From an uncultured Eubacteriales bacterium (GTDB lineage: Bacteria; Bacillota; Clostridia; Oscillospirales; CAG-272), in NCBI GenBank assembly GCA_934481515.1, contig CAKSPO010000003.1:5341-69340 (forward strand): a DNA stretch of 64,000 bases, written 5' to 3'. Each line of letters begins with the position of its first letter. Within the stretch, counting starts at the first letter, position 1. The notes below the pieces were generated by a model that saw only the letters and a list, made by a program, of their open reading frames with translations, ran no database searches and was not told where the DNA came from. This document shows positions 52,595 to 61,510 of this stretch, piece by piece. Position numbers and translations under genes: made by a program.

Positions 52595-53611
52595 ATGAAA
52601 CGGAAACAAACAGTTTTTACGCTCATGCTTCTCCTGTTTTTGCTTTTGCAGGGTGCTTTTGCGGTGTCCTGCACCTCCGCAGAGGAGAAACAGATGCAGA
52701 CAGCCATCGGTACCTGTGCAGGCTATGAGGTGCTCTATGAGGAGTTGCGGTTTGTTACGCTGACCTGCAAGGATCAGATGAAAGCGACCTACGGAGACGA
52801 CATCTGGGACGATGCGGAAAGCACGGAAAAATATCTTCCCGAGCTGGAAGAGAAGGTATGGAAGATCATGCGCTCCAATTATGCGGCGCTGACTGCCTGC
52901 GCGGCGTATCAGCTGACCGCCGATAAAATGCAGGATAAAAGCATTGTCGAGGCTGTGGATCGGCGCGTGGAAACCGCAAAGTCCCAATTTGACAGCGAAA
53001 AGGAATACCGCCGGTATCTTACCGATTCTTATCTGACCGAGCATTTGCTCCGGTTCCTGCTCTCCGCGGAAATGATGAAGAACGAGCTTCTGTATGTTCT
53101 GACAGAGGATCTCGGACAGATTGAAAAGGATGAGGAAAAATTTTACGACTGGCTGAAAGAGGGGAACTATGTCCCGGTTCAGCACATTTATATCAGGAAC
53201 GATTCGGGAGACGACCCGGAGAAAAACCGGGCGCTTGCCGAGGAGGTTCGAGACTGCCTGCGGGACGGAAGCAAAACGCTGAAGGATTATATCAACAGCA
53301 GCGTCAACGAGGATATTTACAATGTTGCTCCCTATTATATCGTGCGGGGAGCGTATGTGCAGGAAGTGGAGGATGTTGTCTTCGATTTGCAAAAGGAAGG
53401 CGACGTCAGCGAGGTTGCCGAGGTGGAGGGCGGTTATTATGTGTTTGTCCGTACCGAGGACAAACCTGAAAAGCTGCTTTCCAATCTTCCCACTCTGCTG
53501 GAGGATTATCAGTGGGCAATGGTTTCCAACCTCGTGAAAGAATATGAGAACCGGGTCGTGATTGACCTGAACGAGTACGGAAAAAGCATCCGCCTCACCG
53601 ATATTCGCTGA
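52595..53611 (+). CDS. PrsA/SurA-like foldase lipoprotein
   Basis: This 338-residue protein has a signal peptide with a lipobox (LLLFLLLQGAFAVSC), so Cys27 should be lipidated and the protein anchored outside the membrane. A helical region (about 30-200) resembles the chaperone part of PrsA/SurA. The section from PVQHIYIRNDSGDDPEKNRA to VAEVEGGYYVFVRTED reads as a parvulin-type peptidyl-prolyl isomerase domain, somewhat degenerate. It would help fold exported proteins. It diverges from hprK; a TATAAT at 52536 has no good -35. It starts a two-gene unit with the next gene 32 bases on. Confidence 0.8.
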   Translation: MKRKQTVFTLMLLLFLLLQGAFAVSCTSAEEKQMQTAIGTCAGYEVLYEELRFVTLTCKDQMKATYGDDIWDDAESTEKYLPELEEKVWKIMRSNYAALTACAAYQLTADKMQDKSIVEAVDRRVETAKSQFDSEKEYRRYLTDSYLTEHLLRFLLSAEMMKNELLYVLTEDLGQIEKDEEKFYDWLKEGNYVPVQHIYIRNDSGDDPEKNRALAEEVRDCLRDGSKTLKDYINSSVNEDIYNVAPYYIVRGAYVQEVEDVVFDLQKEGDVSEVAEVEGGYYVFVRTEDKPEKLLSNLPTLLEDYQWAMVSNLVKEYENRVVIDLNEYGKSIRLTDIR

Positions 53612-53643
53612 GCGGAACCGAACGGGAAAGGAGGGATTCCTGC

Positions 53644-54576
53644 ATGTTCCGGACACGGCGGCGGCGGTATGACCGGTCAAACGGTCGTCCTGCGCCATGG
53701 CTGATTCTTCTGCTTTGCGCCGTCGGCGCGGCAATTCTTGCGGTTATTATCGGAAATCTGCTCCGGCTCTGGCTGGATGATGAGACCTACCGGAAGCTGA
53801 CCGGCGAAGAGGAAACGACAGAGGAGGAAACGACGCAGTACAGCTCCTATCTGCGGGACATTTCCGCCATTCCGTTCCGCTTCGGGGACAGCTATGACTC
53901 CGTATGGGAAAACCCGGAGGTTGCCGTTTCTCTCAATACGCCGGACGGAAGGCTGAACTATGCCTCTCCGGTTGCTGCGTTTTTCGGGTTAACCCCGGAA
54001 TCGGAGCTGTCTCTTCCCGCGCAAATGGCAGAACTGAGCCATGCCGCGTCCTACATCAGCGGAATTTTTTATCCGCAGGCGTTGCGGGAGGAGTCGGAGG
54101 ATCTGCAACGGGCGGTCAGCGGGCAGGAATGCGCCCTGATCGGTGAATTTTTGCGGGCAGGGGGAAGCGAAATCCTTTTGTGCGGGCTGGAGCCGGAGAA
54201 GGTGCCGCCGGAAGATCTGGAGCAATATCTCCGCGCCGTCCGGGATGCCGCGGGAAACGCTCCCGTCGGTGTTGCCGTGACTCTTTCCGCCGCGACTGCG
54301 GGAAATGCATGGGAGTTGCTTGGGCGGATTCTGAAAATCTGCGATTTCTGTGCGTTGGATCTGACCGATGCTTCTGACACGGATGCTGCCGGATTGCTCC
54401 GCAATTGTGATTACCTTTTGAAAGCATATGATATGCGCCTGCTGATTCTTTCCACGCAGACAGAGCTTCTGGCAGAGGCGGAAGGGCGGTTTCTTTCCGA
54501 TGTGGAGCGGATTCTCCCGCCGCCGGCGCGGACAGACGATCCGGATCCTGCTCCGGAACCGGAACCGGAATCGTAA
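53644..54576 (+). CDS. Membrane-anchored protein of unknown function
   Basis: This 310-residue protein has a very basic N-terminus (MFRTRRRRYDRSNGR), one membrane helix (PWLILLLCAVGAAILAVIIG) and an extracellular part. That part resembles the alternating helix-strand order of a TIM-barrel fold with little conserved sequence (INTPDGRLNYASPVAAFFGL-like and VGVAVTLSAAT segments). The C-terminus is Asp/Pro/Glu-rich. No catalytic signature is seen and I do not name a family. The protein is co-directional with and 32 bases after the foldase gene, with AAAGGAGG before its start. It may be an envelope factor. Confidence 0.7.
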   Translation: MFRTRRRRYDRSNGRPAPWLILLLCAVGAAILAVIIGNLLRLWLDDETYRKLTGEEETTEEETTQYSSYLRDISAIPFRFGDSYDSVWENPEVAVSLNTPDGRLNYASPVAAFFGLTPESELSLPAQMAELSHAASYISGIFYPQALREESEDLQRAVSGQECALIGEFLRAGGSEILLCGLEPEKVPPEDLEQYLRAVRDAAGNAPVGVAVTLSAATAGNAWELLGRILKICDFCALDLTDASDTDAAGLLRNCDYLLKAYDMRLLILSTQTELLAEAEGRFLSDVERILPPPARTDDPDPAPEPEPES

Positions 54577-54711
54577 ACATCAATCCCGGCGACGAGAAAA
54601 CGACGGGCGGCGGTGCAATTCCGTAGTGCGGAGGACTCTGCGCGGGTGGTGTCCATCTCTGATGATGGAACAGGAAAGGAAGGCGTGAGGTTCCGGAATT
54701 TTTCCTGTCAA

Positions 54712-54752
54712 CAAAAAAGCTGCCGCAGGCATCAGCCTGCGGCAACCTTTTT
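54712..54752. terminator. Bidirectional terminator
   Basis: A perfect 10-bp stem, TGCCGCAGGC with GCCTGCGGCA, has an ATCA loop with an A-run before and a T-run after. It separates the convergent unknown gene and tpiA. Confidence 0.9.
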
Positions 54753-54854
54753 TGCCTTATGAAAGGAAAACCGCTTTTTCCTATACAATTTTTATGAGGG
54801 AGGAGGAAAAACGGAAAAGGTTTTTTCGTTCCTTCGGTTCTCCTCAGATGCGAC

Positions 54855-55622
54855 TTATTGTGCCGCGTCCACGATTGCCTTGAACTTTTCGGCAACCAGA
54901 GAAGCGCCGCCGATCAGTCCGCCGTCCACGTCCGGCTTCGCCAGAAGCTCTGCCGCGTTCTTTTCGTTCATGGAGCCGCCGTACTGGATGGTGGTGGATT
55001 CCGCGACTTTCTCGCCGTACATTCCGGCAAGGGTCTTGCGGATGACGGCGCAGGTCTCTTCCGCCTGTTCGGGGGTGGCGGTCAGTCCGGTTCCGATTGC
55101 CCATACCGGTTCGTAAGCGATGATAACGTTCTTCATCTGCTCTGCCGTGACATCCTTCAGATCCAGTTTGGTCTGCATGGCGACCACTTCGTCGGTGATG
55201 CCGGACAGGCGCTGTTCCTTGACCTCACCCAGGCAGAGAATGACTTTCATTCCGGCGGCAAGTGCCGCTTTGGTTCGCAGGTTGACGGTCTCGTCCGTTT
55301 CGCCGAAATACTGACGGCGCTCGGAGTGACCGATGATGACGTATTCCACACCGCAGGAGGTCAGCATTTTTGCGGAAACCTCTCCTGTGTAAGCGCCTTT
55401 CTCGGCAAAGTGAACATTTTCGGCACCGATTTTGATGTCGGATCCCTTTGCCGCTTCCTGTGCGGCGGCGATGGTGACGTAGGGAGCGCAGAAAATAATA
55501 TCACAACCGTTCTTCCCGGCAACCAGCGGCTTTACCTCGTTGATGAAAGCGGTTGCTTCCGCGGGGGTGAAATTCATCTTCCAGTTGCCCGCAATAACGG
55601 TTCTTCTTTTGTTCGGATTCAT
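54855..55622 (-). CDS. tpiA: Triosephosphate isomerase
   Basis: This 255-residue glycolytic enzyme interconverts glyceraldehyde-3-phosphate and dihydroxyacetone phosphate. Signatures are AGNWKMN with catalytic Lys near residue 14, IIGHSERR with catalytic His near 97, AYEPVWAIGTG with catalytic Glu near 168 and the phosphate loop IQYGGSMNEKNAAELL near 211. The length is normal. It follows pgk with 124 bases between, including a long hairpin at 55659-55731, so the two genes may be expressed at different levels from one transcript. A terminator follows at 54712. Confidence 0.98.
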   Translation of the reverse strand: MNPNKRRTVIAGNWKMNFTPAEATAFINEVKPLVAGKNGCDIIFCAPYVTIAAAQEAAKGSDIKIGAENVHFAEKGAYTGEVSAKMLTSCGVEYVIIGHSERRQYFGETDETVNLRTKAALAAGMKVILCLGEVKEQRLSGITDEVVAMQTKLDLKDVTAEQMKNVIIAYEPVWAIGTGLTATPEQAEETCAVIRKTLAGMYGEKVAESTTIQYGGSMNEKNAAELLAKPDVDGGLIGGASLVAEKFKAIVDAAQ

Positions 55623-55658
55623 AATTGTTATTCCTTTCCGTTTTTCAGATTTCAGAAC

Positions 55659-55731
55659 GGCGGTGTTAAAAAACTCCTGTTGAGTTCACTCGGTCTGAGT
55701 TTCAACTCGGTTTGAGTTTTTTAACACCGCC
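55659..55731 (-). promoter_or_regulatory. Long intergenic hairpin between pgk and tpiA
   Basis: A perfect 18-bp stem (GGCGGTGTTAAAAAACTC with its complement) encloses a 37-base loop that itself contains ACTCGG/GAGTT-type repeats able to pair. No terminal T-run follows on the minus strand beyond the stem, so it may be a processing or stability element rather than a terminator. Confidence 0.75.
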
Positions 55732-55746
55732 TTTTCATAAGGATGC

Positions 55747-57057
55747 TTATTTATCCATCAGGCAGGCAATGCCGGGAAGCTCCAGACCCTCCAGGAATTC
55801 CAGAGATGCGCCGCCTCCGGTGGAGATGTGGGTCATCTTGGGACCGAAGCCGAGCCGTTCCACCGCCTCTGCGGAATCGCCGCCGCCGATGATGGAGATG
55901 GCTCCGGAATCGGCAACCGCTTCTGCGACCGCCTCGGTTCCGCCTGCGAAGTTCTTCCATTCGGAAACGCCCATCGGTCCGTTCCAGACAACGGTTCCGG
56001 CACCCTTGATGGCATCCGCATAGAGCTTACGGGTCTTTTCGCCGATGTCAAGTCCCATCCAGCCCTCGGGAATGTTGTCGGAGTCCACCGGCTTGAACTC
56101 GGTGTTCTCGTCATACTCCTTGCCGATGATATTGTCTACCGGGAGGAGGAAGTTGATGCCCTTCTTCTTCGCCTTTTCCATCAGCTCCTTGGCAAGGTCG
56201 ATCTTATCGGTCTCGCAGATGGAAGTGCCGACGCTGTAGCCCAGTGCCGCGAAAAAGGTATATGCCATACCACCGCCGATGATGAGAGTGTCGCATTTTT
56301 CAATGAGGTTGTTGATAACGCCGATCTTGTCGGAAACCTTGGCGCCGCCGAGGATAGCAACGAAGGGGCGGGCGGGATCTGCCAGTGCCTTGCCCATGAC
56401 GCCGATTTCCTTCTGGATCAGGTAGCCGCAGACAGCGGGCAGGTAATCCGCAACGCCTGCCGTGGAGGCATGTGCACGGTGTGCGGTTCCGAAGGCATCG
56501 TTGACAAACAGACCGTCCTTGCCGGCAAGGTCTGCCAGTGCCTTTGCGAAGGCGGGATCGTTCTTGGTTTCGCGTGCGTCAAAGCGGACGTTCTCAAGAA
56601 GAACGCAGGTACCGTTCTGCATTGCCGCGATTTTTGCTTTGGCATCCTCGCCGATGATGTCGGAAGCGAATGCGACCTTACCGTCGAGATCCTTGTTCAG
56701 CCGGTCGGCAACGGGACGCAGAGAGAACTTCTTCACGTCGTCCTTCAGTGCCTTTTCCTTCAGAGCGGCAGCTGCTGCCTCGCGCTCGTTTTCGGGAAGT
56801 GCGTCGATCTTTGCCTGCTCCTTCTTATCCAGCTTGAAGTTGGGGGTGAAGATTGCGTGCGGCTTTCCCATATGGGAGGAGAGGATGACCTTTGCACCCT
56901 TGTCCATCAGGTACTTGATGGTGGGGAGAGCGCCGACGATTCTCTTGTCGGAGGTAATGACGCCATCCTTCATCGGAACGTTGAAATCGCAACGGACGAA
57001 TACCTTTTCGCCTGCCTTGATTTCGACATCTTCAATAGATTTCTTGTTGTAGGTCAT
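55747..57057 (-). CDS. pgk: Phosphoglycerate kinase
   Basis: This 436-residue enzyme makes ATP and 3-phosphoglycerate from 1,3-bisphosphoglycerate. Signatures are [14 protein letters not shown] near residue 18, [18 protein letters not shown] near 185, [15 protein letters not shown] near 230 and the nucleotide-binding [14 protein letters not shown] near 393. It is about 30-40 residues longer than usual because of a Lys/Glu/Ala-rich insertion at residues about 68-110, between [10 protein letters not shown] and [13 protein letters not shown] 57057 follows GGAAAGGAT. A promoter lies about 50 bases upstream, and tpiA follows. Confidence 0.98.
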   Translation of the reverse strand: MTYNKKSIEDVEIKAGEKVFVRCDFNVPMKDGVITSDKRIVGALPTIKYLMDKGAKVILSSHMGKPHAIFTPNFKLDKKEQAKIDALPENEREAAAAALKEKALKDDVKKFSLRPVADRLNKDLDGKVAFASDIIGEDAKAKIAAMQNGTCVLLENVRFDARETKNDPAFAKALADLAGKDGLFVNDAFGTAHRAHASTAGVADYLPAVCGYLIQKEIGVMGKALADPARPFVAILGGAKVSDKIGVINNLIEKCDTLIIGGGMAYTFFAALGYSVGTSICETDKIDLAKELMEKAKKKGINFLLPVDNIIGKEYDENTEFKPVDSDNIPEGWMGLDIGEKTRKLYADAIKGAGTVVWNGPMGVSEWKNFAGGTEAVAEAVADSGAISIIGGGDSAEAVERLGFGPKMTHISTGGGASLEFLEGLELPGIACLMDK

Positions 57058-57104
57058 AATTTCAGATCCTTTCCGTAAAAAATTCGAAATTCCCAAACGA
57101 TTAT

Positions 57105-57133
57105 ATCATATCACATTTTTGCCTGTTTATCAA
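57105..57133 (-). promoter_or_regulatory. pgk-tpiA promoter
   Basis: On the minus strand TTGATA, 17 bases and TATGAT, overlapping a second TATAAT-like box. Confidence 0.7.
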
Positions 57134-57184
57134 TAGGTTTTTGTGAAATTTTTGGCATTCTGCGTGCGAGGCGTTGTTTCTTTG

Positions 57185-58501
57185 TTATTTGATGTCGTCC
57201 TCATCCATTTCGTCCGCAAAGGCTTCCGCAACGGTCATTTTGGTTGTGGTCTTTTTCGGCGTGATGTCGCCTGCCTTTGTCAGGGCAATCTTGGTTGCCA
57301 TGGGTCCGATCAGCTCATAGATCATGACGGCAAAGAGGGCAATGCTCCGCACAACGCCGCCGGTCGGCAGGAGTGCCGCCGCAGTGATGGACATACCGAT
57401 GGAAACGCCCGCCTGCGGGAGCAGGGTAAATCCCAGATATTTGACAATATTGCGGTTGCATTTGGTTGCCTTGGCACTCAGGTACGAGCCGACGTATTTT
57501 CCGACGGCGCGGAACAGAATGTAAATGACACCAACCAGAATGACGGTCACGTCCTTGAAGACCGCAAAGTCCAGCTCCGCTCCGCTGATAACGAAGAAGA
57601 GCACCAGCACGGGCATGGTCCATTTGTCGGTCTTTTCCATCAGTTCATCGGCGCTCTTGCAGATGTTGCAGAAGATGGTGCCGAGCATCATGCAGACCAG
57701 AAGGGAGGAGAAGGTGATTTTGACGCCGCTGTTGAAGGTATATTCCATTTTGGAAAGCGCGATGGTGAGGAGGACAAAGGTGATGGAAAGGCAAAGGCGC
57801 TTGCTGTTGGATTTGAAGAGGCTTTCCACGGCGGTAAAGATGATTCCGGCGACGGAGCCGAGCAAAAGGGAGAGCACGACCTCCAGAATCGGATTGAGCA
57901 GAATGGAAATGACGCTGACGCTTCCGCCCTCCAGTGCCTGTGCGATACCGATGGAAACGGAGAAGCAGATCAGTCCCACGGCATCATCCAGTGCGACGAT
58001 CGGGAGCAGGATACCGGTCAGTGCGCCTTTTGCCTTGTACTGCTTGACGACCATGATGGTGGCGGCGGGAGCGGTTGCTGTTGCGATGGCACCGAGGGTG
58101 ACGGCGACCGACAGGGGCAGGCGTTCCTCACCGACGATGAAGTGAAGCCCGATGAGCGCCGCGTCCACGAGGAGCATGGCGGTCAGCGATTGTACGCAAC
58201 CGATGATGGTTGCCTGTTTTCCGGTCTGTTTCAGTGCGGAAAGTTTGAATTCGGTACCGATGGCAAAGGCAATGAAGCCGAGCGCAATGTCCTGCACCAG
58301 ATCCGCGACCGAGAGCAGAGACTCCATACCGGAGAAGAAGCCGGTAATTCCGAGTGCTCCGAGGCAATAGGGTCCGATGACGATGCCTGCCAGCAGGTAT
58401 CCGGTGACTGCAGGAAGCTTGAGCGGCTTTACCAGCCGGGAGAAAAACAGCCCGGCGAACAATCCGATGGCAAGTCCGAAAAGAATCTGAAATTCGTCCA
58501 T
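57185..58501 (-). CDS. Kef/CPA2-type cation:proton antiporter
   Basis: This 438-residue membrane protein has about 12 helices of the Na+/H+ exchanger (CPA2) fold. Recognisable parts are the opening LFGLAIGLFAGLFFSRLVKP, LPAVTGYLLAGIVIGPYCLG, LPIVALDDAVGLICF with the paired Asp of the ion site near residue 156, and PQAGVSIGMSITAAALLPTG near 378. It lacks a C-terminal TrkA-N domain and ends with an acidic tail (DEMDEDDIK). It probably exchanges K+ or Na+ for protons. The ATG at 58501 follows AAGAGGTAG, and a consensus promoter lies just upstream. Confidence 0.92.
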   Translation of the reverse strand: MDEFQILFGLAIGLFAGLFFSRLVKPLKLPAVTGYLLAGIVIGPYCLGALGITGFFSGMESLLSVADLVQDIALGFIAFAIGTEFKLSALKQTGKQATIIGCVQSLTAMLLVDAALIGLHFIVGEERLPLSVAVTLGAIATATAPAATIMVVKQYKAKGALTGILLPIVALDDAVGLICFSVSIGIAQALEGGSVSVISILLNPILEVVLSLLLGSVAGIIFTAVESLFKSNSKRLCLSITFVLLTIALSKMEYTFNSGVKITFSSLLVCMMLGTIFCNICKSADELMEKTDKWTMPVLVLFFVISGAELDFAVFKDVTVILVGVIYILFRAVGKYVGSYLSAKATKCNRNIVKYLGFTLLPQAGVSIGMSITAAALLPTGGVVRSIALFAVMIYELIGPMATKIALTKAGDITPKKTTTKMTVAEAFADEMDEDDIK

Positions 58502-58550
58502 AAAAACACTACCTCTTAAATATACTGCTGTATTTTTTGAAACCGCACCA

Positions 58551-58579
58551 ATTATACACTTTTTCGGTATGGAAGTCAA
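58551..58579 (-). promoter_or_regulatory. Antiporter promoter
   Basis: On the minus strand TTGACT, 17 bases and TATAAT. Confidence 0.75.
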
Positions 58580-58768
58580 GAAAGCTTTTTCACAAAGAAA
58601 AGGGGAGAGGAAAGGGAAAAACTATCGTTTATTATCAATTCCGGGAATTTTCCGGGGGAGAAGAACAAATGCCGTTCACTCAGCACACGGTTTGCTACAA
58701 TGAATGGAATGCGGAACGGAAGAATGCGGGCGGCTGTGTTTTATCCATGTGTCCGGCATTCAAAAAAA

Positions 58769-58791
58769 GACTGCAGTTTTTTTCTGCAGTC
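58769..58791 (-). terminator. pfkA terminator
   Basis: A perfect 8-bp stem, GACTGCAG with CTGCAGTC, has an A-run loop on the minus strand and ends in TTTTTTT. Confidence 0.85.
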
Positions 58792-58804
58792 TCTTTTGGG
58801 TGGT

Positions 58805-59881
58805 TCAGAAGCCGACTTCCTGTGACATCCGGTACAGATTGCGGATTTCTTCGCGACGCTTTTCGCAAAGCGCTTTCATTTCTTCCACCTGCTCGGAGGT
58901 GAAATGATCGAGGTCTCCGGGCTTTAATTTGTTCTTATACATCCGGTCGGAGATCAGGGCAAAATTGATGTCTACGGGGACGACCTTGCCGTCCAGCTCA
59001 CACATGACAACGTTGCTCTTTCCTTCCACCAGAAGTTCTACTGCCTTGACCGCCATTTCCGCCGCGATGGAGCGATCCTTGATGGTCGGCTTTCCGCCGC
59101 GTACCACGTGGGCAAGGCGTGCGAATTTGGTCTCTACGCCGGTCTTTTCCCGGATCCGCTGCGCCAGCGTTTCGGAGTAGGCGCTTCCGTCCGGGTTGCG
59201 CATTCCCTCGGAGACGATGGCAACCATGCTTCGCTTTCCGGCATTCCGCAGAGTCTTGATTTTTTCCATTGCCGCGTCCTCATCAAACGGAACCTCCGGA
59301 ATGGCGACCGCAACGGCACCAGACGAGATGGCGGCGTACAGTGCGATCTGTCCGCAGTCTCGTCCCATAACCTCCACCACATTCAGGCGGGCATGGGATT
59401 CGCAGGTGTCACGCAGGTTGTCGATCATGGAAACGGTGGTGTTGATGGAGGTATCCAATCCGATGGTGTAATCGGTTGCGGTAATATCATTGTCGATGGT
59501 TCCGGGAATACCGATGGAGGGGAAGCCCCGGTTGGTCATATCCGTTGCGCCCCGGAAGGTTCCGTCGCCGCCGATGCAGATGAGTGCGTCGATTTGATTT
59601 TTGCGGCAGGTCGCTACGGCGGTAGCCATGCCTTCCTCGGTCTTGAAGGCAGGGCAACGGCTGGAATAGATAATGGTGCCGCCTTGCCCGACAATATTTG
59701 CAACGGACTGCTGGGTCAGGGAAACAAGGTCTCCCTCAATCAGTCCGGTATAGCCGCCGCTGATGCCGATGACTTCAATTCCCATTTCCGCTGCGCGGTT
59801 GACCACTGCCTTGATGCAGGGATTCATGCCGGGGGCATCGCCGCCGGAGGTCAGAACGCCGATTTTTCTGAATTTTGCCAT
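58805..59881 (-). CDS. pfkA: 6-phosphofructokinase, ATP-dependent
   Basis: This 358-residue enzyme commits fructose-6-phosphate to glycolysis. Signatures are GVLTSGGDAPGMNPCIKAVV near residue 8, CIGGDGTFRGA near 100, GIPGTIDNDI near 123 with Gly at the position where PPi enzymes have Lys (so ATP use is expected), and VEVMGRDCG near 165. It is about 35 residues longer than classic PfkA because of a C-terminal tail (SEQVEEMKALCEKRREEIRN). ATG 59881 follows AAAGG. It has its own promoter and terminator. Confidence 0.97.
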   Translation of the reverse strand: MAKFRKIGVLTSGGDAPGMNPCIKAVVNRAAEMGIEVIGISGGYTGLIEGDLVSLTQQSVANIVGQGGTIIYSSRCPAFKTEEGMATAVATCRKNQIDALICIGGDGTFRGATDMTNRGFPSIGIPGTIDNDITATDYTIGLDTSINTTVSMIDNLRDTCESHARLNVVEVMGRDCGQIALYAAISSGAVAVAIPEVPFDEDAAMEKIKTLRNAGKRSMVAIVSEGMRNPDGSAYSETLAQRIREKTGVETKFARLAHVVRGGKPTIKDRSIAAEMAVKAVELLVEGKSNVVMCELDGKVVPVDINFALISDRMYKNKLKPGDLDHFTSEQVEEMKALCEKRREEIRNLYRMSQEVGF

Positions 59882-60206
59882 GGTATGACCTTTCCTCTTG
59901 CTTTGCCGGATCCACGCCGGCAAAAAGATAACAAAAATAATATTCTGCATCCTATTGTAATATATTCTTTTCCAAAAATCAAGACATAAACCGAAATTTC
60001 TTTTCCTTTTTTGTTAAATTTTTGACTAATAAAGAAAGTGATTCGGAAATTGTCGGAAGGTTTCGGTTTTTGTCGTTTCCGGACGGCAATCAATCCTGCT
60101 TCGGATACAGAACGTTCCCCCGCGGGTTTCCGAAATCAGGAAATGCACGGGGGAAACGGGAGATATCGGTTTGGTATGAAAATCTGTTGGTTCCGTGCCC
60201 GGAAAA
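59882..60206. other. Spacer between pfkA and the oxidoreductase
   Basis: This 325-base gap contains the pfkA promoter (59954-59982). The rest has no gene or clear dyad. Confidence 0.6.
59954..59982 (-). promoter_or_regulatory. pfkA promoter
   Basis: On the minus strand TTGATT, 17 bases and TACAAT, about 75 bases before the start codon. Confidence 0.65.
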
Positions 60207-61391
60207 TCAGATTTCCGGAATGCGGACCTCCACTTCCTTGCCCTCTTTGCTGGAACGGACGATTCCGTCGATGATCGCCTGATTGATGACGATCTGGCTG
60301 GTTGGGACAGGGGAGGAGGTCCCGTTCTCGATGGCGCTGAGGAAAGAACCGATCTTGCGCTTCCAGAGCGTTGCCCACAGGTTGCCACCCTCGGTTTCCG
60401 GATCGCGGACGAGCGGAATCTTTTCCTCGACGGGAGCTCCTGCCACCTGCCGGTACAGGGTCATTTCTCCGCCCGTAGAGCCGTTCCAGCAATCGGTGGA
60501 AGGAATGCGGAGTCCGGCGCGGGTACCGAGAAGAATGGTATCTCCGGGGGTATTGACATTCATTGCCCAAGCGATCCGGAAGTCCAGATAAACGCCGCCT
60601 TCCAGTCGGATGAAAGCTCCCGCAAAGTCGTCCACGCCGAACATGTCGGCAAGGCGCTGCGGGTCTTTGTTGCCCGCATAGGTGACGGGATCTTTTCCGA
60701 AATAGTCGGTCTTGAAGCCGGAAACGGTCAGCGGTTTCGGATAACCGATGGCGTTGAGGCACATATCCAGAGAGTAGCAGCCGATGTCGGCAAGGGCACC
60801 GATGCCGGCGGTCTCCTCCTGAATGAAGGAGGTGCGTTCATCTCCTGCAGGAATTCCGCGGCGGCGTCCTCCGCCGGTCTGGATGTAATACACATGACCG
60901 AGTTCTCCGGATTCGACAATCTTTTTGATCATCTGCATGTTTTTGTCAAACCTTGGCTGGAAGCCGACGGTGAGAATCTTTCCGCTCTTCTTTTCTGCAC
61001 GCATCATGGCTTCTGCTTCGTCCATTGTGACACACATGGGCTTTTCCACAAGGACGTTGACCCCTTTTTCCAGCGCATACACGGTCGGTCCCGCGTGCTG
61101 GCGGTTATAGGTGCAGATGCTGACGCCGTCCAGCTCCTCGTTGTCCAAAAGGGATTTGTGGTCGTGATAAATATGCGCATTGGGAAGATTGTGGCGCTGT
61201 GCAAACGCTTCCGCTTTTCCGGGAATGAGGTCGGCGAGTGCAACGACCTCTACGTTGGAAAAGCTCTGGTATGCCTGGATATGCGAGTTTGCGATTCCGC
61301 CGGTGCCGATGATACCGATGCGAAGGCGTTTTCCGGTCTTTTTTTCTTCTTTTTTCTCCTGCTGATTGGGATCCAGATTGGTTGAAAGCAT
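60207..61391 (-). CDS. Gfo/Idh/MocA-family oxidoreductase
   Basis: This 394-residue protein is an NAD(P)-dependent dehydrogenase, usually of sugars, inositols or related cyclic compounds. A Rossmann domain has IGIIGTGGIANSHIQAYQSF near residue 22, and the catalytic EKPMCVT motif is near 114. The C-terminal substrate domain contains HVYYIQTGGGRRRGIPAGDE and ALADIGCYSLDMCLNAIGYP, with the family's DIGCY-DM pattern. The substrate cannot be assigned. A Lys/Glu-rich N-terminus precedes the Rossmann fold. ATG 61391 has AAAGGAG upstream, and a promoter lies at 61465-61493. Confidence 0.93.
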   Translation of the reverse strand: MLSTNLDPNQQEKKEEKKTGKRLRIGIIGTGGIANSHIQAYQSFSNVEVVALADLIPGKAEAFAQRHNLPNAHIYHDHKSLLDNEELDGVSICTYNRQHAGPTVYALEKGVNVLVEKPMCVTMDEAEAMMRAEKKSGKILTVGFQPRFDKNMQMIKKIVESGELGHVYYIQTGGGRRRGIPAGDERTSFIQEETAGIGALADIGCYSLDMCLNAIGYPKPLTVSGFKTDYFGKDPVTYAGNKDPQRLADMFGVDDFAGAFIRLEGGVYLDFRIAWAMNVNTPGDTILLGTRAGLRIPSTDCWNGSTGGEMTLYRQVAGAPVEEKIPLVRDPETEGGNLWATLWKRKIGSFLSAIENGTSSPVPTSQIVINQAIIDGIVRSSKEGKEVEVRIPEI

Positions 61392-61464
61392 GGAAGGAGG
61401 CTCCTTTTTTCTTTCCTGAATTTTTTGTTTCCGGGCGGGGAAAAGATTGCTTATGCCCGTCTGT

Positions 61465-61493
61465 ATTATCCCATATCCGCCGGGAAATGTCAA
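61465..61493 (-). promoter_or_regulatory. Promoter for the oxidoreductase
   Basis: On the minus strand TTGACA, 17 bases and GATAAT. Confidence 0.7.
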
Positions 61494-61510
61494 TAGCTTT
61501 TTCCGCTTTT

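Larger units (their letters stand above)
58502..58804. other. Spacer between antiporter and pfkA
   Basis: This 303-base gap holds the antiporter promoter and the pfkA terminator; between them (58590-58765) I see no gene or dyad. Confidence 0.6.
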
